Assembly: GCF_014190915.1 (NCBI RefSeq)
Contig: NZ_JACHVU010000012.1
Span: 97,577-161,576 of the forward strand
Length of the DNA stretch: 64,000 bases
Direction of reading: 5' to 3'
From: Mycolicibacterium iranicum
GTDB lineage: Bacteria; Actinomycetota; Actinomycetes; Mycobacteriales; Mycobacteriaceae
Below the pieces are notes generated by a model, which was not told the DNA's origin, ran no database searches, and saw only the letters and a program-made list of their open reading frames with translations. Made by a program: the position numbers and the translations under genes. This document shows, one piece after another, positions 52,341 to 61,766 of this stretch; position 1 is the stretch's first letter, and each line of letters starts with the position of its first letter.

Positions 52341-55300
52341 CGGGTTCACAGGCCGACGCCGCCTCCGACACCGACGTCCCCGACAACGCCATCGCGGTCA
52401 TCGGCATGGCCGGCCGGTTCCCCGGCGCCGAGTCGGTGTCGGCGTTCTGGCGCAACCTGCGCAACGGGGTCGAGTCCATCGTCGACCTGTCCGAAGGCGA
52501 CCTGATCGCCGCCGGCGTCACCGAGCGGACGCTGGCCAACCGTTCCTACATCCGCCGCGCCGCGCTGATGACCGGCATCGAGGAATTCGATGCGGAGTTC
52601 TTCGGCTTCACCCCGTCGGCCGCCAGGGCGCTGGATCCGCAGCACCGGCTGTTCCTGCAGACGGTGTTCCACGCCTTCGAGGACGCCGGCTACGACCCCA
52701 AGGAGCTCGAGGCCACGGTCGGTGTCTTCGGGACGAGCTCGACGAGCGGCTACCTGCTGCACAACCTGATGTCGAACTACGACCCGATGATGGTGATCGG
52801 GCAGGGCGCGAGCTTCGACATGGTCAGCCTGTCGCTGTCCAACGACAAGGACCACCTGGCGACCCGCGTCGCCCATCACTACGACCTGCGCGGTCCCGCG
52901 CTGTCGGTGGCGACCGCGTGCTCGTCGTCGCTGGTCGCCGTGCACCTGGCCTGCCAGTCGATCCTCAACGGCGAGTGCGACATCGCTCTGGCCGGCGGGT
53001 CGTCGCTGCGCATCCCGAACCGCGTCGGCTACTGGTACGAGCAGGGCTCGATGGTGTCGCCGACCGGTCAGTGCCGGCCCTTCGACGTCCGTTCCGACGG
53101 CACCGTGTTCGGCAGCGGCGTCGGTGTCCTGGTGCTCAAGGCGCTGCCCGACGCGATCGACGACGGCGACCGCATCCGCGCCGTGATCCGGGGCTCCGCG
53201 CTGAACAACGACGGCGCCACGAAGATGACCTACGCGGCCCCGAACGCGCTCGGTCAGGCCGAGGTGATCGCCGAGGCCCACGCGATCGCGGGCGTCGACG
53301 CGTCGACGATCACCTACGTCGAGACCCACGGCACCGGGACCCCGCTCGGCGACCCGATCGAGATCGAAGGGCTGCGCCAGGCGTTCGACCTGTCGGAGGA
53401 AACCCGCAGTGCGCCCTGCTATCTGGGCTCGGTGAAGTCGAACATCGGCCACCTGGAGACCGCCGCGGGCATCGCGGGCCTGATCAAGGCGATCCTGTGC
53501 CTGGAGCACAAGGCCATTCCGGCCACGCTGCACTACACCAGCCCGAACCCCGAACTGCACATCGACCGCGGACCGTTCCGCATCCGCAGTCAGGACGGGC
53601 CGTGGGAGTCCGACGGCATCCGCCGCGCGGGCGTGAGCTCGTTCGGCGTGGGCGGCACCAACGCCCACATCATCCTGGAGGAGGCGCCGGCGACGAGCAC
53701 GGCGCCGGCCCCGCCCTCGTCCCGTCCGCAGGTGCTGGTGCTGTCGGCGAAAACCGAAGAGGCACTGGATCAGTCGCGTGCGTCGCTGGCAGCGGAACTC
53801 GCCGAGGTCGACGAGGTCAGCCTGCCGGACGCCGCGTACACGCTGACCCGCAGGCGCAAGGACCCGATCCGGCTGGCCGCGGTGGTCCACGACCAGCAGA
53901 ACGCCGCGACCGTGTTGTCGGCCACCGAGACCGACAACGTGTTCATCGGTCAGGCGGTCCCGGACGGGGAGCGCTCCGAGGACCGCATCGCCTTCCTGTT
54001 CCCCGGGCAGGGCGCACAGCACCTCGGGATGGCGCGCGGTCTCTACGACAGCGAACCGGTCTTCGCCCGGTACTTCGACGAGTGCGTCGCGGCCTTCAAC
54101 GACGAGATGGGCAGGGACGCCAAGGGTTACGACCTGCGGGCCGAGATCTTCGACGGCGTCGGGCGCAACCTCGAGCACACCGACCGGGCCCAGCCCGCCC
54201 TGTTCACCGTCGAGTACGCACTGGCCGAACTGATCCGGTCCTACGGCATCGAGCCCGCGATCATGGCCGGGCACAGCATCGGGGAATACCCGGCGGCGAC
54301 CGTCGCGGGGGTGTTCGACCTCGAGACCGCGGTGAAGGTCGTCTCGATGCGCGCCAAGCTGATGCACGCGGCGCCGCGAGGCGTCATGGTCGCAGTCCCG
54401 CTGAGCGCCGACGCGGTCGCCGAACACCTCACGGCCGACGTCGATGTCGCGACGATCAACGACCCCGGCAGCTGTGTGGTCGCGGGCAGTGACGAGGCGA
54501 TCCGGACGTTCCAGGCGGGTCTGGCCGAGAAGGGCGTCGCGGCCCGTCGGGTGCGCACCTCGCACGCGTTCCACTCCCGGCTGATGGATCCGGTGGTCGC
54601 CGAGTTCGGCGCGTTCCTGTCGCGGATGACCCTGCGCGAACCGCAGATCCCGTTGCTGTCCAACGTCACCGGCACGACGATGTCGGCGGCCGAGGCCACC
54701 AACCCGTCGACGTGGGCCCGCCAGATCCGCGCCACGGTGCGCTTCGCCGACGAGCTCGACCTGCTGTTGAGCACCCCGGACCGCGTGCTGGTCGAGGTCG
54801 GACCCGGCGGCACGCTGACGTCCTCGGCGGGCCGCCACCCACGTTGGTCGGAACGCCACCGCGCGGTCCGGCTGATGCGGCACCAGGCGCAGAACCGCAA
54901 CGACCACGACACCTTCCTGCTCGCGCTGGGCCAGCTGTGGGCCGCCGACGTCGACGTCGACTGGGATCAGGGTGACCAGGACGCCGCCGGCGGGCACACC
55001 CTCGTCACGCTGCCCGGCTATCCGTTCGCCCGGCAGCGGCACTGGGTCGAGCACAACGCCGGCGCGGCATGGGCCGGCAACGGCGCGAACGGCTCCGGGC
55101 CCGCCGCCCCGGGTTCGGCGGCGGCGGCACCGGCCACCGCGGGCGGAGCGTCGGCGGTGGAGACGTCGCTGCAGCGCATCTGGGCGCAGTGCCTCGGCGT
55201 CGGCAGCATCGACCGCAACGCGAACTTCTTCGAGATCGGCGGCGACTCGCTGATCGCGATCAGCGTCGCGATGACCGCCGGCCACGAGGGTCTCGACCTC

Positions 55301-56794
55301 ACCCCGCAGGACCTCTACGAGAACCAGACGGTGGCGTCGCTGGCCAAGGTGCTGACGGCCCGCTACGCCGAGGGCGGTCTCGCGCGCCAGGTGCTCGACG
55401 ACACGGTCAATCCGCCGGTGCCGCCGAACGTGGCGTACTTCCTGGAGCACGGCCTGCGCGACATCGGCCGCTGGCGGATCCCGGTCATCCTCGGCCTGCG
55501 GGCCGATGTGGGCGAAGACGACGTGCGCGCGGTGCTCACCGCCGTCACCGAGGTGCACGACGCACTGCGCGTGCACCTGGTCGAGCGGGCCGGGACCTGG
55601 GACCAGAACATCGGCGAGCCCGGCGAGTTCACCGAGCTGGTGACCCGGCAGCTGCCTGCCGGCCTGGCGGTGGGCAGTCCGCAGGAGCGCGAGGCGGTGC
55701 TGGGCTTCCTCGACGAGCAGGTCCGCGAGCACCAGATCGTCGTGCCGCTGACCGCGACGTTCATCCGCGGCGCGTCCGGCGCCCCGTCGTACCTGGCGTT
55801 GAGCCTGCACGGCGTCGCCGGGGACATCGCCGGCGATTCCGCGTCCCGCGACGTGCTGCTCACCGACGTGTTCACCGCGTTCAACCAGCGCATGGCCGGC
55901 GAGGAGATCGCGCTGGCGCCGGTCGGCGCATCGTGGCGGGAGTGGTCGCAGCGGTGCGCGGGGCTGGCGAGCCATCCGGCGGTGCTGGAGAGTCGCGACT
56001 ACTGGCTGCAGAGCGCGACGACGCCGACGCTGAGCATCGCCGGTGGCGAGCAGGTGGGGCGTCCCGGGTCCGAGGACCTGGTGCGCCTCTCGGTGTCCCT
56101 GTCGGCCGCCGAGACCGGCGAGGTCGACGACGCGCGGCGCCGGCTGCGGCTGCCCGTCGAGGAGATCTTGCTGGCGGCGCTGGCGCGGACCGTCGCGGCG
56201 ACCGTCGGCGAGGGTGCGGTGGCCGTCGATCTCGGCGGGCGCGGACGTTCGGTGCTCAAGCCCGACGTCGACCTGCAGCGCACGGTGGGGCTGTTCGCCA
56301 CCCTGCACCCGGTGGTGCTCAACGCCCGCAGGAACGACGGCGCGGCGCAGGCGCTGCAGGAGGTGCACGACACGCTGGAAGCGGTGCCGCACTACGGCAT
56401 CGGCTACGGCCTGCTGCGTTACCTCTACGCGCCGACCGCGCGGACGCTGGGCGCGAACCGGCCCGCCGACATCCTGTTCTCGCACGTCGGCACCATTCCC
56501 GACCTGCCGGCCGAGCAGCCCGACGACGCACCCGTGCGGTTCGACGCCGACACGGCGATGCCGATCCGCGATGCGCTGCCGGGGTTGGGTCACGCGATCG
56601 AGGTCCGGGTCTACCGCACCGCGGGTGTACTGCATGTCGATTGGTGGTACGACAATCGGCGGCTCGGGCCCACCGATGTGGAATCCTTTGCCCGGCAATA
56701 CTCGGCGGCGATCCTGGACGTGACCAGGGAGGCGCTCGCCGAGGAGGACAGCGACGCGGCCGGCGACGAGCTGGCCCTGGTCGATCTGTCATGA
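52337..56794 (+). CDS. ppsE: Type I polyketide synthase PKS-5 (PpsE-like): KS-AT-ACP-condensation-like
   Basis: A 1485-residue terminal synthase, almost the length I recall for PpsE (1488). Domains: KS from residue ~18 (Cys195 in ATACSSS); AT (about 550-860; Ser647 in GHSIGEY, then SHAFH at about 741-745, a malonyl-type signature); ACP (Ser971 in GGDSLIA); a C-terminal NRPS-condensation-like domain (about 1020-1450) with FLEHGLRDIG, LHGVAGD (His1158) and TVGLFATLHP. There is no KR, so a beta-keto group should remain. The condensation-type motif is not a clean HHxxxDG, as I also recall for PpsE, so its activity is uncertain. The GTG at 52337 overlaps the PKS-4 stop as GTGA; the frame extending back to 51578 is antisense-like sequence inside PKS-4. 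Confidence 0.93.
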   Translation: MTGSQADAASDTDVPDNAIAVIGMAGRFPGAESVSAFWRNLRNGVESIVDLSEGDLIAAGVTERTLANRSYIRRAALMTGIEEFDAEFFGFTPSAARALDPQHRLFLQTVFHAFEDAGYDPKELEATVGVFGTSSTSGYLLHNLMSNYDPMMVIGQGASFDMVSLSLSNDKDHLATRVAHHYDLRGPALSVATACSSSLVAVHLACQSILNGECDIALAGGSSLRIPNRVGYWYEQGSMVSPTGQCRPFDVRSDGTVFGSGVGVLVLKALPDAIDDGDRIRAVIRGSALNNDGATKMTYAAPNALGQAEVIAEAHAIAGVDASTITYVETHGTGTPLGDPIEIEGLRQAFDLSEETRSAPCYLGSVKSNIGHLETAAGIAGLIKAILCLEHKAIPATLHYTSPNPELHIDRGPFRIRSQDGPWESDGIRRAGVSSFGVGGTNAHIILEEAPATSTAPAPPSSRPQVLVLSAKTEEALDQSRASLAAELAEVDEVSLPDAAYTLTRRRKDPIRLAAVVHDQQNAATVLSATETDNVFIGQAVPDGERSEDRIAFLFPGQGAQHLGMARGLYDSEPVFARYFDECVAAFNDEMGRDAKGYDLRAEIFDGVGRNLEHTDRAQPALFTVEYALAELIRSYGIEPAIMAGHSIGEYPAATVAGVFDLETAVKVVSMRAKLMHAAPRGVMVAVPLSADAVAEHLTADVDVATINDPGSCVVAGSDEAIRTFQAGLAEKGVAARRVRTSHAFHSRLMDPVVAEFGAFLSRMTLREPQIPLLSNVTGTTMSAAEATNPSTWARQIRATVRFADELDLLLSTPDRVLVEVGPGGTLTSSAGRHPRWSERHRAVRLMRHQAQNRNDHDTFLLALGQLWAADVDVDWDQGDQDAAGGHTLVTLPGYPFARQRHWVEHNAGAAWAGNGANGSGPAAPGSAAAAPATAGGASAVETSLQRIWAQCLGVGSIDRNANFFEIGGDSLIAISVAMTAGHEGLDLTPQDLYENQTVASLAKVLTARYAEGGLARQVLDDTVNPPVPPNVAYFLEHGLRDIGRWRIPVILGLRADVGEDDVRAVLTAVTEVHDALRVHLVERAGTWDQNIGEPGEFTELVTRQLPAGLAVGSPQEREAVLGFLDEQVREHQIVVPLTATFIRGASGAPSYLALSLHGVAGDIAGDSASRDVLLTDVFTAFNQRMAGEEIALAPVGASWREWSQRCAGLASHPAVLESRDYWLQSATTPTLSIAGGEQVGRPGSEDLVRLSVSLSAAETGEVDDARRRLRLPVEEILLAALARTVAATVGEGAVAVDLGGRGRSVLKPDVDLQRTVGLFATLHPVVLNARRNDGAAQALQEVHDTLEAVPHYGIGYGLLRYLYAPTARTLGANRPADILFSHVGTIPDLPAEQPDDAPVRFDADTAMPIRDALPGLGHAIEVRVYRTAGVLHVDWWYDNRRLGPTDVESFARQYSAAILDVTREALAEEDSDAAGDELALVDLS

Positions 56795-56812
56795 GCGGTT
56801 AGAGGGGAGCGC

Positions 56813-57844
56813 ATGTCCAGCGTGGGCAGGGCCGGCGAGAAGCCGGGCCAAGACAAAGCGGTGGTCGTCGCCGGGATCAAGAAGTCCTTTGGCTCGGTCG
56901 CGGCGTTGCGCGACGTGAGCTTCGAGGTGGAGCGCGGCGAGGTGCTCGGACTGCTCGGGCCCAACGGCGCCGGCAAGACCACGACGGTGAACATCCTCTC
57001 GACGCTGATCAAGCCCGACAGCGGCCGCGCGCTGATCGCGGGCCACGACGTGGTCAGCGACCCCGCCGGCGTGCGCCGGGCGTTGATGCTGACCGGTCAG
57101 CACGCCGCCCTCGACGACCTGCTGACGGGCCGGGAGAACCTGCTGATGTTCGGCCGCCTGCAGGGGCTGAAGAAGAAGGTCGCCAAGGAACGCGCCCAGG
57201 AGCTCCTCGAGCAGTTCGACCTGGTGCACGCGGGCGACCGCGCGGTCGGCAACTACTCCGGCGGCATGAAGCGCCGCATCGACATCGCGTGCGGGCTGGT
57301 GGTCCGTCCCGAGGTCGTGTTCCTCGACGAGCCGACGACGGGTCTCGACCCGCGCAGCAGGCAGGCCATCTGGGAGCTGGTCACCGATTTCAAGGAGGCC
57401 GGGATCGCGACACTGCTGACCACGCAGTATCTCGAGGAGGCCGACCTGCTCAGCGACCGCATCATCGTGATCGACAAGGGCACCGTCATCGCCGAGGGCA
57501 CCGCGGACCAGCTCAAGGAACGCACCGGCGGCACGTACTGCGAGATCGTCCCGCGCCACATGGGCGATCTGCGCGAGGTGGCCCGCGTCCTGGGGCCGCT
57601 GCTGCCCGACGCGAACCGGGCGGCGATCACCGACACTTCGGACCGCATCTCGATGCCCGCCCCCGACGGACCGAACACGCTGATGCAGGCGCTGCATCTG
57701 CTCAGCGAGGCCGACATCGAGTTGATGGACATCGCCCTGCGGCGGCCGTCGCTGGACGAGGTGTTCCTGGCGCTGACCGGGGACCACCCGAAGCGCATCG
57801 AGGACGACTCGGACGACCGCGTCGCCGCGGACGCGTACGCGTGA
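56813..57844 (+). CDS. drrA: ABC transporter ATPase DrrA
   Basis: A 343-residue ATPase of the daunorubicin-resistance type. Walker A is GPNGAGKTT, the signature YSGGMKRR and Walker B VVFLDEPTTGLDPRS. With DrrB and DrrC it exports DIM lipids in pathogenic mycobacteria, and the same order here implies export of this locus's product. GAGGGGAG lies a few bases before the ATG. The end overlaps drrB by GTGA. Confidence 0.93.
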   Translation: MSSVGRAGEKPGQDKAVVVAGIKKSFGSVAALRDVSFEVERGEVLGLLGPNGAGKTTTVNILSTLIKPDSGRALIAGHDVVSDPAGVRRALMLTGQHAALDDLLTGRENLLMFGRLQGLKKKVAKERAQELLEQFDLVHAGDRAVGNYSGGMKRRIDIACGLVVRPEVVFLDEPTTGLDPRSRQAIWELVTDFKEAGIATLLTTQYLEEADLLSDRIIVIDKGTVIAEGTADQLKERTGGTYCEIVPRHMGDLREVARVLGPLLPDANRAAITDTSDRISMPAPDGPNTLMQALHLLSEADIELMDIALRRPSLDEVFLALTGDHPKRIEDDSDDRVAADAYA

Positions 57845-58689
57845 CCGAGCAGTCCGTGGTGACGGCCGCCCCCCGGCCGACCGCGATACCCCACGGTGTC
57901 CGGCCACCGGTCTCGGCGATCCAGCAGTGGTGGGTGCTGACGATCCGGATGATCATCCCGACGCTGCGCAACGGCGAACTCGCCACCCAGATCGTCGGGT
58001 CGATCGTGTTCACCATCGGCTACTACCTGCCGCTCAAGCAGATGATGGGCGCGGTCCAGCCGCTGAGCAGCTACGCGCAGTACCTGACGCCGCTGATCGT
58101 GCTGCAGGCGATCTGGTTCGCCGCGATCTCGGCGGCGTTCCGGTCGGCGACGGACTCGGTGCAGGGCATCAACCGGCGCTTTCGTGCCATGCCGATTCCG
58201 GCGATGACCCCGCTGGCGTCGCGGATGACGGCGAGCATGTACCGCTGCTGCATCGCGCTGGCCGTCTCGGTGGCCTGCGGCTACGTCATCGGGTTCCGCC
58301 TGCACGGCGGCGTGGTCGAGACCGTCGGGTTCATCGCGCTGGTCCTGCTGATCGGCGCGGCCCTCGCGGTCATCGGCGATCTGATCGGTGTCGCGACGCA
58401 GAACCCGGAGGCCACCGCGCCGATGATGCTGATCCCGCAGCTCACCCTCGGGCTCGCGTCGGTGGGCCTGCAGCCGGTGGAGCGCTTCCCGGACTGGATC
58501 CAGGGCTTCGTGCGCAATCAGCCGCTGTCGCAATGGGTCTACGGCCTGCAGGCGCTCGCCGGCGACACCACCGACGCCGCCCCGGCGGCGACCTGGTCGG
58601 TGCTCGGCCCCGGCGTGCTCTGGGCGCTCGGGTGCATCGTGGTGGCGCTGGCGCTGCACGCGGTGGTCAGCAGGAGGCGGCGCTCATGA
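57841..58689 (+). CDS. drrB: ABC-2 type permease DrrB
   Basis: A 282-residue membrane permease with about six helices and the ABC-2 pattern, including IIPTLRNGELATQIVGS at the start and LGLASVGLQPVERFPDWIQG near the C-terminus. It pairs with DrrC to form the channel driven by DrrA. The GTG at 57841 overlaps the drrA stop. An upstream frame to 57289 is only shadow sequence of drrA. Confidence 0.9.
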   Translation: MTEQSVVTAAPRPTAIPHGVRPPVSAIQQWWVLTIRMIIPTLRNGELATQIVGSIVFTIGYYLPLKQMMGAVQPLSSYAQYLTPLIVLQAIWFAAISAAFRSATDSVQGINRRFRAMPIPAMTPLASRMTASMYRCCIALAVSVACGYVIGFRLHGGVVETVGFIALVLLIGAALAVIGDLIGVATQNPEATAPMMLIPQLTLGLASVGLQPVERFPDWIQGFVRNQPLSQWVYGLQALAGDTTDAAPAATWSVLGPGVLWALGCIVVALALHAVVSRRRRS

Positions 58690-59531
58690 CCGTGCAGTCC
58701 TCGGTGGGCGCGCCCTACCGCCCCGGCGGCAGACACCGCCGCGAGAAGATCTGGGAGAACTCGCCCAAGCAGCTGATCCCGCAGGTCGCCGTGCTCACCG
58801 CGCGGATCCTGCGCCGGTGGAGCCGCGATCCGGCGACGCTGGTGCAGTCGCTGGTGATGCCCGCGGTGTTCCTCGCCGCGCTGGACATCGTCCTGGGCGA
58901 CGTCATCGAGCAGGTCACCGGGCACAGCGGGCTCTACGGCCAGGTGCCGCTCGTGGCGCTGGTGGGTGGCATGACCGGCGCGATCATCGGCGCCGTGGGC
59001 ATCATGCGGGAACGCGAGGTCGGTTTGCTGTCCCGATTCTGGGTGGTGCCGGTGCACCGCGCATCCGGGCTGCTGGCCAGGCTCACCGCGGACTTCGTCC
59101 GCATCGTGGTCATCACCCTGGTCGTGATGTGCGTGGGGCTGGCCCTGGGGTTCCGGTTCGAGCAGGGCGTGCCGGCGGCGATCGCGTGGGTGTTCATGCC
59201 GGCCATGTTCGGGGTGGCGCTGTCGGCGGCGGTGCTCACGCTCGCGCTGTTCAGCTCCAGCACGATCGCCCCACAGGCCACCGAGATCGTGATCGCGATC
59301 CTGATGTTCTTCTCGATCGGGTTCGTCCCGCTCGACCAGTATCCGGAGTGGCTGCAGCGGTTCGTGGAGAACCAACCCGTCAGCACTACGATCGAGGCGA
59401 TGAAGGGCCTGTCCCTGGAAGGCCCGATCGCCCAACCCGTGCTGCTGTCGGTGCTGTGGGCGGCCGGTATCGCCGCGGTCTGCGCCGTGCCGCTGGCGAT
59501 CGGTTACCGCAGGGCCAGCAAGCGCGGCTGA
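58686..59531 (+). CDS. drrC: ABC-2 type permease DrrC
   Basis: A 281-residue permease with about six membrane segments. LTARILRRWSRDPATLVQSL opens the domain, and IGFVPLDQYPEWLQRFVENQ is the DrrB/DrrC-type signature near the end. The ATG at 58686 overlaps the drrB stop (ATGA). It is the third member of the DrrABC exporter and is followed 39 bases later by the PapA5-like gene. Confidence 0.9.
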   Translation: MTVQSSVGAPYRPGGRHRREKIWENSPKQLIPQVAVLTARILRRWSRDPATLVQSLVMPAVFLAALDIVLGDVIEQVTGHSGLYGQVPLVALVGGMTGAIIGAVGIMREREVGLLSRFWVVPVHRASGLLARLTADFVRIVVITLVVMCVGLALGFRFEQGVPAAIAWVFMPAMFGVALSAAVLTLALFSSSTIAPQATEIVIAILMFFSIGFVPLDQYPEWLQRFVENQPVSTTIEAMKGLSLEGPIAQPVLLSVLWAAGIAAVCAVPLAIGYRRASKRG

Positions 59532-59570
59532 CACACCACCCATACCTCGACCCCTGGGAGTCTGGCACTC

Positions 59571-60827
59571 ATGTTTCCGTCATCGGGCATCCGAAAGCTG
59601 GCACGCAGCGAGGAGATGTTCGCCGAGACGCAGAACTTCGTCGGTCTCGCCGCGCATGTCCGCGGCACCGTCGACGTCGACGCGCTCTCCGATGCGTTCG
59701 ACGCGCTGCTGCAGGCGCATCCGGTCCTCAACGGCCACCTGGAGCAGACGCCCGACGGCAAGTGGGAGATCGTGCTCGACGACCTGATGCACCAGGGCCT
59801 CGAGGTCGTCGAGCTGACCGGTGACGCGGCCCCGCCGCCGCTGCTGTTCGACCAGACGGCCGCGCTGACCCACCTGCGGCTGACGCGCCGCGACGACGAG
59901 ACGCACCTGACGCTCTACATCCATCACAGCCTGGCCGATGGCCACCACCAGTTCAGCCTCGTCGAGGAACTGTTCTCCACCTACACCGACCTCGTGACGA
60001 ACGGGACGTCCCGGCCGGCGCCGGTGTCCTCGGCGCCGGTGTCCCTGGAGTCCGTGCTCGCCGATCGCGGGGTGGAGAAGAAGCTGCGGTCCGGGCTGGA
60101 GCGGCTGCTGGCCGCGATGTTCGCCTATGAGCTGCCGCCCTCGCGCCGCGCCCCGGCGGAGCAGAATCCGGCTCTGCCGCAACGTGTTCCGATGGAGTTC
60201 TGCAAGCTCTCCGAGGCGGAGACCGAGAACATCATCGCGTTCTGCCGGGCCAACAAGCTCGGCCTGAACAGTCTGCTGTCGGCGGCGATCCTGATGGCGG
60301 AGTGGCAGCTGCGGGAGTCACCGAACGTGCCGGTGCCGTATGTGTATCCGGTCGACCTGCGCTACCTGTTGTCCCCGCCGGTCTCGGCGACCGAGTGCAC
60401 GAACCCCGTCGGGATCGCGACCTACCTCGCCGAGATCGCGCACGACACCGACGTTGTCGACCTCGCACGCGACATCAACGACACGTTCAAGAAGGACATC
60501 GCCGAAGGCGTGATCCAGCAGAGCTTCCTGCACTTCAGCCCGCAGTACGTCGGCAACCCGCCCGGGCTGCCCGACGTGGTGATGTTCACCGACAACGGCA
60601 TCGTGCCGCCCATGCGCATGCCCGCCGACATGGAGCTCTCGGCCAGCCACGGCGAGCTGTACTTCGCGGTCGGCGCCGGCATCGAGATCTACACGAGCAA
60701 GATCTTCGCAGGCCGGTTGATGATCGAATACCACTCGCACGGACCGGAGCCCGAGAAGTCGGTGCAGGCGATCGAGACGCTCCTCCGCGGGATCGCCGCC
60801 CGTCAGGCCTCCACGCGTGTCAGTTGA
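59571..60827 (+). CDS. papA5: Polyketide-associated acyltransferase (PapA5-like)
   Basis: A 418-residue acyltransferase of the condensation-domain fold. PapA5 esterifies the hydroxyls of phthiocerol with mycocerosyl groups taken directly from a synthase. The catalytic motif is IHHSLADGHH (HHxxxDG, about residues 123-130), and YVYPVDLRYLL and LHFSPQYVGNPPGLP further on resemble PapA5 closely. The start MFPSSGIRKLARSEE is the family start. Position after drrC equals that in the DIM locus. Which acyl donor it uses here is open, because no mas gene is present in the window. The stop lies within an 18-base tandem repeat shared with the convergent gene. Confidence 0.92.
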   Translation: MFPSSGIRKLARSEEMFAETQNFVGLAAHVRGTVDVDALSDAFDALLQAHPVLNGHLEQTPDGKWEIVLDDLMHQGLEVVELTGDAAPPPLLFDQTAALTHLRLTRRDDETHLTLYIHHSLADGHHQFSLVEELFSTYTDLVTNGTSRPAPVSSAPVSLESVLADRGVEKKLRSGLERLLAAMFAYELPPSRRAPAEQNPALPQRVPMEFCKLSEAETENIIAFCRANKLGLNSLLSAAILMAEWQLRESPNVPVPYVYPVDLRYLLSPPVSATECTNPVGIATYLAEIAHDTDVVDLARDINDTFKKDIAEGVIQQSFLHFSPQYVGNPPGLPDVVMFTDNGIVPPMRMPADMELSASHGELYFAVGAGIEIYTSKIFAGRLMIEYHSHGPEPEKSVQAIETLLRGIAARQASTRVS

Positions 60828-60851
60828 CGGGCCCGTGTCAGCTGACGGGCC
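60816..60851. repeat. 18-bp tandem repeat at the convergent gene ends
   Basis: Two adjacent 18-base units, CGTGTCAGYTGACGGGCC (Y marks the one differing base), lie at 60816-60833 and 60834-60851. The first supplies the stop codon of the PapA5-like gene and the second that of the methyltransferase on the other strand. GTCAGCTGAC inside unit 2 is palindromic. Confidence 0.85.
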
Positions 60852-61668
60852 CGAACCCGTAGCGATGGTATTGCAGCGCGTTGCGCAGCGGGCGCACGCC
60901 GCGAACCGCGCGACCCAGCACCTTGAACCGCTTCGACGCGCGGGATGCGGTGCTCGCGTCGAACAGCGTCGCCGATGCCAGCAGCCGGGTGCCCGGCACG
61001 TTGGACAGGATGTCCTGGGGGCTGTTGACCGCCCAGTACAGCGTGGAACCCGTTTTGCGGACCAGGGTTTGGGTTTTCTGCGACCGGATGGGCACCCAGT
61101 TGTAGAAGTCGATCTGCAGTTCGCCGGACGGGAAGCGCTCGACGACGCGGCGCAACAGCGCGATGCCCTCGTCCTCGGTCAGGTACATGCTGATGCCCTC
61201 GGCCAGGAACAGCAGCGGCTTGTCCGCCGGGATCTGGTCGAGCCAGGACAGCTCGGTGGCCGGAGTCGGCAGCAGGTGGTAGTTCGGCCGCGACGGGTAG
61301 ACCTTCTCGCGCAGCGCGGTGACACCGGGGAAGTCGACGTCGTACCACTGCACGTCGGGGCCCGGGTCGACCCGGAACACCCGGCTGTCCAGCCCGCAGC
61401 CGAGGTGCACGACCGTGCACTCGCCGTGGGCGGCGATGAACTGCTTGGCCCAGATGTCGTACTGCGCGGTGCGCACGGTGACGATCGGCGCCCAGCTACC
61501 GGTGACCCCGAGGTCGTTCCAGTCGTAGTCGATGCGCTCGATCGCCTCTTTGGCGAAGCGGTCGCCGAGCACCGGACGTTCGAAGTCCGCGTCCAGGGCT
61601 TTCAGATAGAGGGTCGTCAGCATCGTCTGCGCCGGTCCGGTCAGATCGATGGAAACCTTGTCCGTCAT
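60838..61668 (-). CDS. SAM-dependent methyltransferase, LCMT/TcmP-like
   Basis: A 276-residue methyltransferase of the leucine carboxyl methyltransferase-like group that includes TcmP polyketide O-methyltransferases. The SAM-binding motif is VVHLGCGLDSRVFRV (about residues 88-102). VQWYDVDFPGV supplies the second acidic contact, and LFLAEGISMYL is the family signature. It ends convergently with the PapA5-like gene, with 10 bases between stops. It could methylate a carboxyl or hydroxyl of the locus product, but a separate role is equally possible. It is not the Rv2952-type phthiotriol methyltransferase as I remember that enzyme. Confidence 0.85.
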   Translation of the reverse strand: MTDKVSIDLTGPAQTMLTTLYLKALDADFERPVLGDRFAKEAIERIDYDWNDLGVTGSWAPIVTVRTAQYDIWAKQFIAAHGECTVVHLGCGLDSRVFRVDPGPDVQWYDVDFPGVTALREKVYPSRPNYHLLPTPATELSWLDQIPADKPLLFLAEGISMYLTEDEGIALLRRVVERFPSGELQIDFYNWVPIRSQKTQTLVRKTGSTLYWAVNSPQDILSNVPGTRLLASATLFDASTASRASKRFKVLGRAVRGVRPLRNALQYHRYGFGPVS

Positions 61669-61766
61669 GCCACAGAGGCTATGCGCAAACGCCGCCAGGG
61701 AACAATCAGGCCCACATCAGAAGGAGCAGAAGTGTATTCAGCGGGTGAGTCGAGAGGGACGTCGCG

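Noticed and set aside
52346..56698. 1450-codon open frame on the minus strand across PKS-5
   Set aside because: Its composition is that of an antisense shadow of a high-GC gene (Arg/His/Gly/Val-rich, no recognisable domain). The plus strand has the full PpsE-like protein.
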